A stretch of DNA of 15,294 nt from Sutterella sp. UBA4713 (lineage in GTDB: Bacteria; Pseudomonadota; Gammaproteobacteria; Burkholderiales; Burkholderiaceae_F). Location of the stretch: the NCBI GenBank assembly GCA_002404465.1, contig DHJT01000066.1:19496-34789 (forward strand). Direction: 5' to 3'. The stretch's first letter is position 1. Each line of letters starts with the position of its first letter. Under the pieces are notes generated by a model, which was not told where the DNA came from, did not search any database, and worked only from the letters and a program-made list of their open reading frames with translations. Of the stretch, positions 1-6,612 are shown one piece after another. A program made the position numbers and the translations under genes.

Positions 1-936
1 ATGCACTGCTCGGCCAACACCGACAAGAACGGTCAGAACACGGCCATTTTCTTCGGCCTGTCCGGTACCGGCAAGACCACGCTTTCAACCGATCCGAAGC
101 GTTTGTTAATCGGTGATGACGAACACGGTTGGGACGATGAGGGCGTCTTTAACTATGAAGGCGGTTGCTATGCGAAGGTCATTGACCTAAATAAAGATGC
201 GGAAGCCGATATTTACAACGCCATCCGCCGTGATGCCCTTTTGGAAAACGTTATCGTCAAGGAAGACGGCACGCCTGATTTCCACGACCGCAGCGCCACG
301 GAAAACACCCGTGTTTCTTACCCGATTTACCACATCAAAAACATCGTCAAGCCGGTTAGCAAAGGCCCGCACGCCAAGCAGGTCATCTTCCTGACGGCCG
401 ATGCCTACGGTGTGTTGCCCCCAGTTTCAATTCTTGATAACGAACAGGCTCAGTATTACTTCCTTTCCGGCTTTACAGCGAAGGTTGCCGGAACGGAACG
501 CGGCATTACCGAACCCACGCCGACTTTTTCGGCTTGCTTCGGTGCGGCCTTCCTGTCGTTACACCCGGTCAAGTACGCCGAAGAACTCATTCGCAAGATC
601 GACATGGTCGGTGCGAAGGTTTACCTCGTGAATACAGGATGGAACGGAACGGGTAAGCGTATTTCCATTAAGCATACTCGCGCGATTATCGATGCCATTC
701 TCGACGGCTCGATTAACAAAGTTCCGACCGAAACGATTCCGTACTTTAACCTGAAAGTTCCGACAGAATTGCCCGGTTGCGATACGAAGATTCTCGATCC
801 GCGCAACACCTACGACGATCCTGCCAAGTGGGATGAGAAAGCTCGTACGCTTGCAGCTGCCTTCCAGAAGAACTTCAAGAAGTTCACGGCCAATGAGCAT
901 TGCGCAGCTCTGGAAAAGAGCGGTCCGAAGCTTTAA
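1..936 (+). CDS. pckA: Phosphoenolpyruvate carboxykinase (ATP), C-terminal part, cut by window edge
   Basis: Catalyses ATP-dependent decarboxylation and phosphorylation of oxaloacetate to phosphoenolpyruvate in the cytosol, the entry step of gluconeogenesis; in anaerobes it can also run in reverse to fix CO2. The 311 visible residues carry the kinase P-loop GLSGTGKTTLS (about residues 19-29), the metal-binding segment IGDDEHGWD, the substrate-binding ENTRVSYP, and the conserved SGFTAKVAGTERG and NTGWNGTGKRIS blocks. The chain ends in GPKL, as the E. coli enzyme does. Family members have about 530-540 residues with the P-loop near residue 250, so roughly 230 N-terminal residues lie left of the window. 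The ATG at base 1 is an internal methionine that happens to fall on the edge. The sequence is clearly ATP-type rather than the GTP-type PckG common in many Burkholderiales. A strong terminator follows, so transcription probably ends here. Confidence 0.97.
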   Translation: MHCSANTDKNGQNTAIFFGLSGTGKTTLSTDPKRLLIGDDEHGWDDEGVFNYEGGCYAKVIDLNKDAEADIYNAIRRDALLENVIVKEDGTPDFHDRSATENTRVSYPIYHIKNIVKPVSKGPHAKQVIFLTADAYGVLPPVSILDNEQAQYYFLSGFTAKVAGTERGITEPTPTFSACFGAAFLSLHPVKYAEELIRKIDMVGAKVYLVNTGWNGTGKRISIKHTRAIIDAILDGSINKVPTETIPYFNLKVPTELPGCDTKILDPRNTYDDPAKWDEKARTLAAAFQKNFKKFTANEHCAALEKSGPKL

Positions 937-994
937 ATTCGTTATCAGGCAAGGAGCAAAGACATCGCTTGCTTGCCGATATTTAGTGTGACAC

Positions 995-1023
995 GACGGC
1001 GGAGTTTTCCGCCGTCCTTTTTT
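995..1023 (+). terminator. Rho-independent terminator after pckA
   Basis: A perfect 9-bp stem, GACGGCGGA at 995-1003 pairing with TCCGCCGTC at 1008-1016, closes a GTTT loop. It is followed by C and six T residues (1018-1023). It ends the pckA transcript and lies just 11 bases before the next start codon. Confidence 0.9.
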
Positions 1024-1034
1024 AGGGACGTGCT

Positions 1035-1505
1035 ATGGCCCAAGAAATCGAACGCAAATTTTTAGTCACAAGTGATGCCTGGCGTACTCTCGGAGTACCC
1101 GAATCGTATCGTCAAGGGTATCTGGCAACCGGTCCCGAATGCATCGTGCGAGTACGCATTGAAGGATCCCGTGCGCGACTTACCGTCAAAGGACGCCCGA
1201 ATGGCATCGTTCGCCCCGAATATGAGTATCCGATTCCCCTTTCCGATGCGGTCGAACTTTTGGACATGATCGGTCCCGACCGTCAGATCACTAAAAACCG
1301 CACGAAAATCCCGTTTAAGGGAAAAATCTGGGAGGTTGATGAGTTCCTCGGGGAAAACAAGGGGTTAATTGTCGCAGAAATCGAACTTAAATCCGTTAAC
1401 GAACCCTTTGAAAAACCCGATTGGATCGGAAATGATGTTTCAGTAGACTCCCGTTATTACAACGTTTCGTTAATGCAACACCCCTACTCCAAGTGGAAAT
1501 CTTAA
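1035..1505 (+). CDS. CYTH-domain protein, probable inorganic triphosphatase
   Basis: A 156-residue single-domain CYTH (triphosphate tunnel metalloenzyme) protein. The N-terminus holds the signature ExExK as EIERK (residues 4-8). Alternating charged strand motifs typical of the eight-stranded tunnel follow: VRVRIEG, LTVKG, EYEYPI, WEVDEF and VAEIEL. Short bacterial members resembling the Nitrosomonas europaea enzyme hydrolyse inorganic tripolyphosphate in a metal-dependent way; other CYTH proteins act as adenylate cyclases or thiamine-triphosphatases. Triphosphatase is the best guess because the protein is short and lacks the CHAD extension of YgiF-like proteins. The start has AGGGA 7 bases upstream. 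The gene sits between the pckA terminator and an H-NS-like gene that appears to have its own promoter, so it may be expressed alone. CYTH assignment is firm; the substrate is inferred. Confidence 0.88.
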   Translation: MAQEIERKFLVTSDAWRTLGVPESYRQGYLATGPECIVRVRIEGSRARLTVKGRPNGIVRPEYEYPIPLSDAVELLDMIGPDRQITKNRTKIPFKGKIWEVDEFLGENKGLIVAEIELKSVNEPFEKPDWIGNDVSVDSRYYNVSLMQHPYSKWKS

Positions 1506-1601
1506 TCCCATTATATAAGGGAAACCACCTATATTTTAAAGTTTTCTAACAATTACAGCGCCCGAAATTTGTTGTTCTTTAAACTTTTCCCTCTTTTTTA
1601 A

Positions 1602-1607
1602 TATAAT
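1602..1607 (+). promoter_or_regulatory. Putative -10 box (TATAAT) of the H-NS-like gene
   Basis: A perfect TATAAT lies in an AT-rich stretch 44 bases before the ATG of the H-NS-like gene. The best hexamer 17 bases upstream is TTAAAC (1579-1584), a poor -35 match. The AT-richness could also make this a site for H-NS self-binding; that is inference. Confidence 0.45.
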
Positions 1608-1650
1608 ATCAACCGTTAACCTGTTTCGATTTTATTTCATCGAGGTAAAA

Positions 1651-1986
1651 ATGGAACCGAATTTCGTCAAAACATTAAAGAAAATAGCCACACAGGAAGC
1701 TCGACTTCAGGAAAAAAAAGATGCAGCTCGCAAGGAAGCTATCGAGGCGGTCAACAATTTGATCGAGATTTTCAACCTAAAGCCCGAAGAATTGAACTTT
1801 GCCGCAGTAGCTCCGACCGAACTTTCCTATGCTGATTCGAAGCTAATCAGGTCTCGAGGCAAAGTTGCACCCAAGTACCGTTTGCCGGACGGCAGGACCT
1901 GGACGGGGCGTGGAAAAACACCGGTCTTTATCCGCGAAGCACTTGCAAAAGGCGCCAAACTTGAAGACTTTTTGATTGCCTCTTAA
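1651..1986 (+). CDS. H-NS family nucleoid-associated DNA-binding protein
   Basis: A 111-residue H-NS-like regulator. The N-terminal half (about residues 5-50) is a charged helix rich in K, E, A and R, fitting the coiled-coil oligomerisation region of the family. The C-terminal domain (about residues 74-110) reads KYRLPDGRTWTGRGKTPVF, close to the Burkholderiales-type consensus in which W-(S/T)-G-R-G-(R/K) inserts into the minor groove of AT-rich DNA. Such proteins silence AT-rich and horizontally acquired genes and compact the chromosome. The start is supported by GAGG 5 bases upstream and by the -10 box at 1602-1607. The dus gene starts 37 bases downstream with no visible terminator between them, so the two may be cotranscribed. 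The particular paralogue cannot be named, as these genomes usually carry several. Confidence 0.88.
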   Translation: MEPNFVKTLKKIATQEARLQEKKDAARKEAIEAVNNLIEIFNLKPEELNFAAVAPTELSYADSKLIRSRGKVAPKYRLPDGRTWTGRGKTPVFIREALAKGAKLEDFLIAS

Positions 1987-2023
1987 GCATTAGCGGCAAT
2001 TTCGGCGCTTTCATCAACAACCG

Positions 2024-3022
2024 ATGTCTTATCACACACTACCGAGGCTTTTGGATTTTGCACCAATGGAAAGCCTCGGCAGTGCCATCTTCAGACGCGT
2101 GCATGCGCGCCTTTTCGGTGGCGTTGACCGATACTTTATCGCTTTTGTCACTCCGACTCGGGAAAAGCGCTTTACCGAGCGTCAACTTCGAGAAATCGCA
2201 CCGAGGGCCAACGAGGGGCTGGTCGTCGTTCCGCAACTTCTAACGCGGCGTGCCGAGGATTTTATCTGGGCCGCACATGCTCTGGCTCAGATGGGCTACC
2301 GGGAAGTTAACTTCAACCTCGGATGTCCGGCAGGAACCGTCACCGCCAAAGGAAAAGGTGCCGGTTTTTTGCGTTCTCCCGAGGAACTGGAACGGTTCTT
2401 CGAAACTATCTTCGCCAAATCGCTTCCGATCGCCGTCAGTATTAAAACACGGCTCGGCTGGTCGAGCACTTCCGAGTTCGAGCGCCTTGCCGATGTCTTT
2501 AATCATTTTCCGTTTGCCTCCGTAACCGTTCATGCACGGCTTAAGACAGACCAATACAAAGGTCACGCCCGTCTTGAGTCATTTCAGGAAGCGTTAACAG
2601 ACCTTTGTCACCCGGTTCTTTATAACGGCGACATTGTGACAGAAGACGACTGTATTTCCACTGCGTCACGTTTTCCGAATCTTGCCGGAATTATGGTCGG
2701 ACGCGGCCTTATTGCCGATCCTGCGCTTTTTCGCAAATTACGGGGCGGAAAACCTGCTTCGGCTCAAGAAATTGACGCATTTACCCGAGAACTTTTCGAG
2801 GGATACTGCCGTGCCTGGAACAGCCGTAAAAACGCCTTGATGCGCATGAAAGAGTACTGGTTTCTGCTTGCCAATCTTTTTGCGGGCGACACCCAACCCC
2901 TATTCAAAGCCATCTGTCGAGCCAAGACGGAAAAAGACTACGACGCAGCGGTCCACTCCCTTTTATCCCAAGGGATTTCCCCGCAAGCACGGATGGGATG
3001 GTTCAAGCCTTCAGACGAGTAG
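2024..3022 (+). CDS. tRNA-dihydrouridine synthase family protein
   Basis: FMN- and NADPH-dependent reduction of specific uridines in tRNA to dihydrouridine is the expected activity. The 332-residue chain has a TIM-barrel N-terminal domain with the FMN-contacting FAPME (12-16), the catalytic loop NLGCPAGTV with Cys101, SIKTRLGW (Lys141, Arg143), VTVHAR (His170), NGDI (201-204) and MVGRG (224-228). A helical C-terminal domain follows (about 245-332). All key residues are present. The sequence departs from DusA, DusB and DusC: AFVTPTREKRF, VVPQLLTR and CPAGTVTAKGKGAGFL resemble, from memory, a Dus-like subfamily common in Clostridia and related Firmicutes, so transfer is possible. No Shine-Dalgarno is visible before ATG 2024. 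The later ATG at 2066 would remove the FMN loop, so the upstream start is kept. The target uridine is unknown. Confidence 0.88.
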   Translation: MSYHTLPRLLDFAPMESLGSAIFRRVHARLFGGVDRYFIAFVTPTREKRFTERQLREIAPRANEGLVVVPQLLTRRAEDFIWAAHALAQMGYREVNFNLGCPAGTVTAKGKGAGFLRSPEELERFFETIFAKSLPIAVSIKTRLGWSSTSEFERLADVFNHFPFASVTVHARLKTDQYKGHARLESFQEALTDLCHPVLYNGDIVTEDDCISTASRFPNLAGIMVGRGLIADPALFRKLRGGKPASAQEIDAFTRELFEGYCRAWNSRKNALMRMKEYWFLLANLFAGDTQPLFKAICRAKTEKDYDAAVHSLLSQGISPQARMGWFKPSDE

Positions 3023-3028
3023 CCCTCA

Positions 3029-3075
3029 TAGGGAAAACTTGATATTCCTATTGATAAATCTAGATATTTTCCCTA
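3029..3075. repeat. 9-bp inverted repeat downstream of dus
   Basis: TAGGGAAAA (3029-3037) and TTTTCCCTA (3067-3075) are perfect reverse complements separated by 29 AT-rich bases that contain TTGATA twice. It lies 7 bases after the dus stop codon and about 95 bases before the transporter gene. It could form a long-loop hairpin at the end of the dus transcript or serve as a protein-binding site. No T-tract directly follows on either strand. Confidence 0.5.
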
Positions 3076-3170
3076 ACTTCTTGGCTGATTTTTTGTCTTT
3101 AAGCACAGAGGCGGAGTAAACTCATTTTTTTGAATTGTCGGACATTGTCTGTCCATAGGATTGAGAAGAA

Positions 3171-4697
3171 ATGAGTATCGCTAGTGAACTCGGCGAGTAC
3201 ACACAGAACATTAAGGGCAACATCGCAGGCGGTCTGACGGCCGGCGTCGTCGCCTTACCGCTGTGCCTCGCCTTCGGTATTGCCTCAGGCTTAGGCGCAG
3301 CTGCCGGCATGTACGGCGCCATCTGTCTGAGCTTCTTTGCTGCTATTTTCGGTGGAACAAAAACTCAGATTTCCGGGCCGACCGGGCCGATGACCGTCGT
3401 GACGGCAAGCGTCGTCGTGGCGCTCAACGGGAATCTCCAGATGATTGCCTGCGTCTTCGTGGTAGCCGGTCTGTTTCAGATACTTTTCGGCTGCCTGCGT
3501 TTGGGCAAACTTATTCGTTACATTCCGTATTCGGTAATCTCCGGCTTCATGAGCGGCGTCGGCGTCATTATCGTTTTATTGCAAATCTCTCCGCTCTTAG
3601 GCGGCCCGAACCCGAAGGGCCCTGTCGACGGAATCCTTATCCTGGGAACACTTAACATCAACTGGATGAGCGCCCTCTTGGGTCTGGCAGCTTTAGCCAT
3701 TATTTATCTGATGCCCAAGAAGCTCAATGCCATCATTCCATCCCAACTTTTTGCGCTGATTGTTCTGACCGTCGTGAGCTATTGCTTAAGTCTGAACGTT
3801 CCGATGATCGGCGAGGTTCCTTCAGGACTTCCTCCGGTTCATATTCCCCATGTGACATGGGAACATCTCGGAACAATTCTCACATACGGTCTCATTCTGG
3901 CAATTCTCGGGTGCATCGACTCACTGTTAACGAGTCTCGTGGCTGATTCCATGACAAAAACAAAACATGACAGCAATCGGGAACTGATCGGTCAAGGTAT
4001 CGGCAATGCCTTGTGCGGGTTCATCTGCGGTAACGTCGGTGCCGGTGCCACGATGCGTACGGTTACGAACATTAAGGTCGGCGGTACGGGGCGTCTTTCC
4101 GGTGTAATCAGCTCACTATTCCTTTTGGCCGTATTAGTAAGCCTTTATAGCGTCGTTTGCTACGTTCCGCTTAGCGTTCTGGCAGGCATTCTGATTTCCG
4201 TCGGAATCAATATTTTGGACTACAGGATGCTCAAGGAAATTAAGATTTGTCCCAAAGCCGACATCTATATCATGATTGTCGTCTTCCTTTTGACTGTCTT
4301 TGTGGATCTGATTTTTGCGGTCGGCGTCGGTGTGGTTCTTGCAAGTCTGTCGCTCATTGCCCAAGTGAATCGCCGCACTCGCTTGCAGGTCACCGAGCAA
4401 AACGGCATTCAAGTGTGCACACTCTTCGGCGGCTTTTATTTCGGCGCAAGTTACGACTTGGCGGCAAAATTTTCCGCCCTCCAAGGGAAAACCTTCATCC
4501 TCGATCTTTCCCAATGTGATTTTGCGGATATTTCCGGCGTCTATGCCTTTGAAGACGAAATCAGCATCAAACGCGATGCCGGTAGCACCGTCTATTTGGT
4601 CGCCGATCCGAAACAAAATCTAATTGATTTGCGTGAGAAAGTCGGCAACGACAAAGTCTTTACCAGTGTAAAAGACGCCTTGGCCGCAGCCGTCTGA
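3171..4697 (+). CDS. SulP family inorganic anion transporter with STAS domain, BicA-like
   Basis: An inner-membrane secondary anion transporter of the SLC26/SulP family, 508 residues. The N-terminal two thirds is a multi-helix UraA-type membrane domain beginning with the family motif GGLTAGVVALPLCLAFG (about 21-37). The substrate-site segment QISGPTGPMTVV (about 67-78) follows. The cytoplasmic tail (about 405-508) is a STAS domain with ILDLSQCDFADISG, including the conserved Asp-x-Ser-Gly loop. The PTGPMTVV segment is characteristic of BicA-like SulP proteins, which move bicarbonate with sodium in cyanobacteria; other members carry sulfate, dicarboxylates or chloride. Substrate therefore remains open, with bicarbonate or sulfate the leading guesses. 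Start ATG has a weak purine-rich GAGAAG just upstream. No sulfate-assimilation or carbonic-anhydrase gene is adjacent to help decide. A hairpin follows the stop codon. Confidence 0.92.
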   Translation: MSIASELGEYTQNIKGNIAGGLTAGVVALPLCLAFGIASGLGAAAGMYGAICLSFFAAIFGGTKTQISGPTGPMTVVTASVVVALNGNLQMIACVFVVAGLFQILFGCLRLGKLIRYIPYSVISGFMSGVGVIIVLLQISPLLGGPNPKGPVDGILILGTLNINWMSALLGLAALAIIYLMPKKLNAIIPSQLFALIVLTVVSYCLSLNVPMIGEVPSGLPPVHIPHVTWEHLGTILTYGLILAILGCIDSLLTSLVADSMTKTKHDSNRELIGQGIGNALCGFICGNVGAGATMRTVTNIKVGGTGRLSGVISSLFLLAVLVSLYSVVCYVPLSVLAGILISVGINILDYRMLKEIKICPKADIYIMIVVFLLTVFVDLIFAVGVGVVLASLSLIAQVNRRTRLQVTEQNGIQVCTLFGGFYFGASYDLAAKFSALQGKTFILDLSQCDFADISGVYAFEDEISIKRDAGSTVYLVADPKQNLIDLREKVGNDKVFTSVKDALAAAV

Positions 4698-4725
4698 CGG
4701 TTAAGTAACCGACGTCATTGAGTGA

Positions 4726-4757
4726 AAACCCGCCTTCTTTCGATTGAGGGCGGGTTT
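4726..4757 (+). terminator. Probable terminator after the SulP gene
   Basis: AAACCCGCC (4726-4734) pairs perfectly with GGCGGGTTT (4749-4757) over a 14-base loop, 28 bases after the stop codon. The following bases are only moderately T-rich (GCCTTATCT), so termination efficiency is uncertain. Confidence 0.65.
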
Positions 4758-4850
4758 GCCTTATCTGAAGATTTAAGCAGTCAGGATTTTCTGTCGTTTG
4801 AGACCGGCTTTCCTCAGTGACTTCTTCAAACTACACCTTAATTTCCTCAC

Positions 4851-4880
4851 AAAAAACCCCGACGAAACAGAAGGAGCCGG
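4851..4880 (-). terminator. Weak terminator after the cyclophilin-like gene
   Basis: Read on the minus strand, CCGGC and GTCGG form a 5-bp stem (one G-T pair) closing a 12-base loop. GGTTTTTT follows with six T residues (complement of 4851-4856). It lies 14 bases beyond the stop codon of the minus-strand gene, facing the SulP terminator in the convergent gap 4698-4893. The stem is short. Confidence 0.4.
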
Positions 4881-4893
4881 TGTTATATCTGAC

Positions 4894-5313
4894 CTACTTG
4901 GACTCGCGAACCAAATTCATCACCCAACTTTTGGACGTGCGAACCATCTCAAGAGCCTCATCAGACAAGTGACCGATGGGGACAACATCAGCTTTGTATT
5001 CGGGCGCATCTAAAAAGACCGTCAGGTTCCTTCTCGGGGGCCAATATGCGATATCGCCTTTTTTCGGCGTATAGCTTATTTTTTCCTTCGAAAACGGAAG
5101 CGGATACTTTAAGTAGGCAATACGCTCGCTCTTGCCGAAGTCCTCAAAACTCATCATGATCGGAAGACGTTTAACAAGGGCCTCGGCACACGGATTGGAA
5201 GCAATCTCAAGCGGATAAAACTTTCCGTTGTATTCAAAAAAAGCCGTTTCGGCAAACGCCAAAGAGGACAAACAAAGCAAAGCAACACTGACCAGAGGAC
5301 TAGCTGATTTCAC
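4894..5313 (-). CDS. Secreted cyclophilin-like fold protein
   Basis: A 139-residue protein with a Sec signal peptide: positively charged MKSASP, a hydrophobic core VSVALLCLSSLAF, and an AFA cleavage site before Glu22. The mature part matches the small bacterial cyclophilin-like family: KRLPIMMSFEDFGKSERIAYL, then KKGDIAYWPPRRNLTVFLD, then VVPIGHLS. Family members have a cyclophilin-type beta-barrel but generally lack proline-isomerase catalytic residues, and their function is not established. It probably acts in the periplasm. Translation starts at GTG (5311-5313), backed by GGAG (complement of 5320-5323) six bases upstream. Its neighbour is gapA on the same strand, but a terminator lies between them, so it relies on read-through or its own promoter. 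Family assignment is good; the biological role is unknown. Confidence 0.8.
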   Translation of the reverse strand: MKSASPLVSVALLCLSSLAFAETAFFEYNGKFYPLEIASNPCAEALVKRLPIMMSFEDFGKSERIAYLKYPLPFSKEKISYTPKKGDIAYWPPRRNLTVFLDAPEYKADVVPIGHLSDEALEMVRTSKSWVMNLVRESK

Positions 5314-5326
5314 GACGTACTCCGAA

Positions 5327-5357
5327 ACAAAAAAGGGGCACCGACGGGCACCCCTTT
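5327..5357 (-). terminator. Probable terminator after gapA
   Basis: On the minus strand AAAGGGG and CCCCTTT close a 7-bp outer stem with a partly paired interior (TGCCCGTCGGTG), followed by a T-rich run TTTTTTGTTT. It starts 34 bases after the gapA stop codon. The interior carries a direct repeat of GGTGCC/GGTGCCC type, so alternative foldings exist. It lies immediately before the start of the cyclophilin-like gene. Confidence 0.65.
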
Positions 5358-5390
5358 CATTACATCACAAATTTGTCTCAAGGACAAACC

Positions 5391-6401
5391 TTATTTGCCG
5401 GACTTCTCCATCGAGCAGATGAGTTCGAGAACCTTATTGGAGTATCCGATTTCGTTGTCATACCAACTCACAAGCTTGACAAAGTGATCGGTCAGAGCAA
5501 TACCGGCTTTCTCATCGAAGATCGATGTGCAGGTGTTGCCCAAGAAATCGGACGAAACAACCGCATCGGCCGTGTAATCCATAATGCCTTTCATCGGACC
5601 GGCAACGGCCTCCTTAACCGCTTCACAAATATCTGCGTAACTAGCAGATTTAACGAGCGTGCAAGTCAGGTCAACGACGGAAACGTCGGTGGTCGGAACG
5701 CGGAAGCTCATACCGGTCAATTTGCCGTTCAAGGACGGAATGACCTTACCGACAGCCTTCGCAGCCCCCGTGGAAGACGGAATGATGTTCTGAGAAGCAC
5801 TGCGACCGCCGCGCCAATCCTTCATGGAAGGTCCGTCAACCGTACGCTGTGTCGCGGTTGTAGAGTGAACCGTCGTCATCAGACCCTGTTCGATACCAAA
5901 CGCATCGTTGATAACCTTGGCCAAAGGAGCCAAGCAGTTTGTCGTGCAAGAGGCGTTCGAGACGATATCTTGACCGGCATAGGTCTTGTCGTTAACACCG
6001 ACCACAAACATCGGTGTTGCATCCTTGGAAGGAGCCGACATCACAACGCGACGAGCACCGGCTTCAATGTGCTTGCGGGCGAGTTCGTCTTTAAGGAAAA
6101 AGCCCGTGGACTCGACAACATAATCAACGCCGATATCACCCCACTTCAAAAGGGCCGGATCGCGTTCAGCCGTAATCCGGATGGTTTTGCCGTTGACAAC
6201 CAGATGTCCGTCGACCACTTCAACAGTGCCCTTGAAAGCACCGTGCATCGTGTCGTACTTGAGCATATAGGCCATGTAATCGGGCGGCAGAAGATCATTG
6301 ATACCGACAACTTCAATACCGAGTTCAGGACGCGCAATAGAGGCGCGGAAAACGAAACGGCCGATACGACCGAAACCGTTAATACCAACTTTGATAGTCA
6401 T
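5391..6401 (-). CDS. gapA: Type I glyceraldehyde-3-phosphate dehydrogenase
   Basis: Cytosolic enzyme that oxidises glyceraldehyde-3-phosphate with phosphate to 1,3-bisphosphoglycerate in glycolysis, and the reverse in gluconeogenesis. The full length of 336 residues is typical. The N-terminal Rossmann domain has GINGFGRIGR (7-16) and the nucleotide-selecting GIND with Asp36, which favours NAD+. The active site is SNASCTTNCLAP with catalytic Cys152, helped by His179 in TTVHS. The phosphate-site segments SSTGAAKAVGKV and RVPT and the C-terminal SWYDNEIGYSNKV are all intact. The start is supported by a strong GGGGAG about 5 bases upstream. It follows sodB on the same strand, but sodB has a terminator, so gapA likely uses the promoter at 6506-6535. 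Together with pckA in this window it serves lower glycolysis and gluconeogenesis. Assignment is very secure. Confidence 0.98.
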   Translation of the reverse strand: MTIKVGINGFGRIGRFVFRASIARPELGIEVVGINDLLPPDYMAYMLKYDTMHGAFKGTVEVVDGHLVVNGKTIRITAERDPALLKWGDIGVDYVVESTGFFLKDELARKHIEAGARRVVMSAPSKDATPMFVVGVNDKTYAGQDIVSNASCTTNCLAPLAKVINDAFGIEQGLMTTVHSTTATQRTVDGPSMKDWRGGRSASQNIIPSSTGAAKAVGKVIPSLNGKLTGMSFRVPTTDVSVVDLTCTLVKSASYADICEAVKEAVAGPMKGIMDYTADAVVSSDFLGNTCTSIFDEKAGIALTDHFVKLVSWYDNEIGYSNKVLELICSMEKSGK

Positions 6402-6466
6402 TTTTCAACTCCCCAAAGAGTAAAAAGTGAAATGAAATCCCTTCTTGTTTTTTTAGTCGAGCACAA

Positions 6467-6490
6467 CGCGCCCGTCACAGTTCGGGCGCG
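6467..6490 (-). promoter_or_regulatory. GC-rich leader hairpin in the 5' untranslated region of gapA
   Basis: CGCGCCCG (6483-6490, read on the minus strand) and CGGGCGCG (6467-6474) form a perfect 8-bp stem with an 8-base loop. It lies about 65-90 bases before the gapA ATG. If the promoter at 6506-6535 is right, the hairpin begins within about 10 bases of the RNA 5' end, where such structures often protect an mRNA from decay. No T-tract follows, so it is not an intrinsic terminator. Confidence 0.5.
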
Positions 6491-6505
6491 CCGGCGCAGA
6501 CACGG

Positions 6506-6535
6506 ATTTTAAACCACAGACACGGTAAATGTCTT
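6506..6535 (-). promoter_or_regulatory. Putative gapA promoter
   Basis: On the minus strand AAGACA (complement of 6530-6535, 4 of 6 matches to TTGACA) and TAAAAT (complement of 6506-6511, 5 of 6 matches to TATAAT) are separated by 18 bases. Transcription would start near 6499, leaving a leader of about 98 bases before the gapA ATG. Confidence 0.4.
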
Positions 6536-6557
6536 AGACAACGGCGGGAAAATTCCG

Positions 6558-6585
6558 AAAAAGGCTCCGCCGTAAAGCGAAGCCT
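6558..6585 (-). terminator. Rho-independent terminator after sodB
   Basis: On the minus strand AGGCTTCGC (complement of 6577-6585) pairs with GCGGAGCCT (complement of 6562-6570) in a 9-bp stem with one G-T pair and a 6-base loop. The stem runs into TTTTT. It begins 28 bases after the sodB stop codon and separates sodB from gapA. Confidence 0.85.
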
Positions 6586-6612
6586 GCCTCTTTTTTGAAA
6601 AGAATTGTTTCT

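Noticed and set aside
4134..4616. A 160-codon minus-strand frame inside the SulP gene
   Set aside because: It is antisense to the C-terminal part of the transporter, with no motif of its own.
5373..6512. A 379-codon open frame on the plus strand opposite gapA
   Set aside because: It lies fully antisense to a certain gapA gene, its protein is low in family-like motifs and rich in Arg and Asn, and it is explained by codon bias of gapA.
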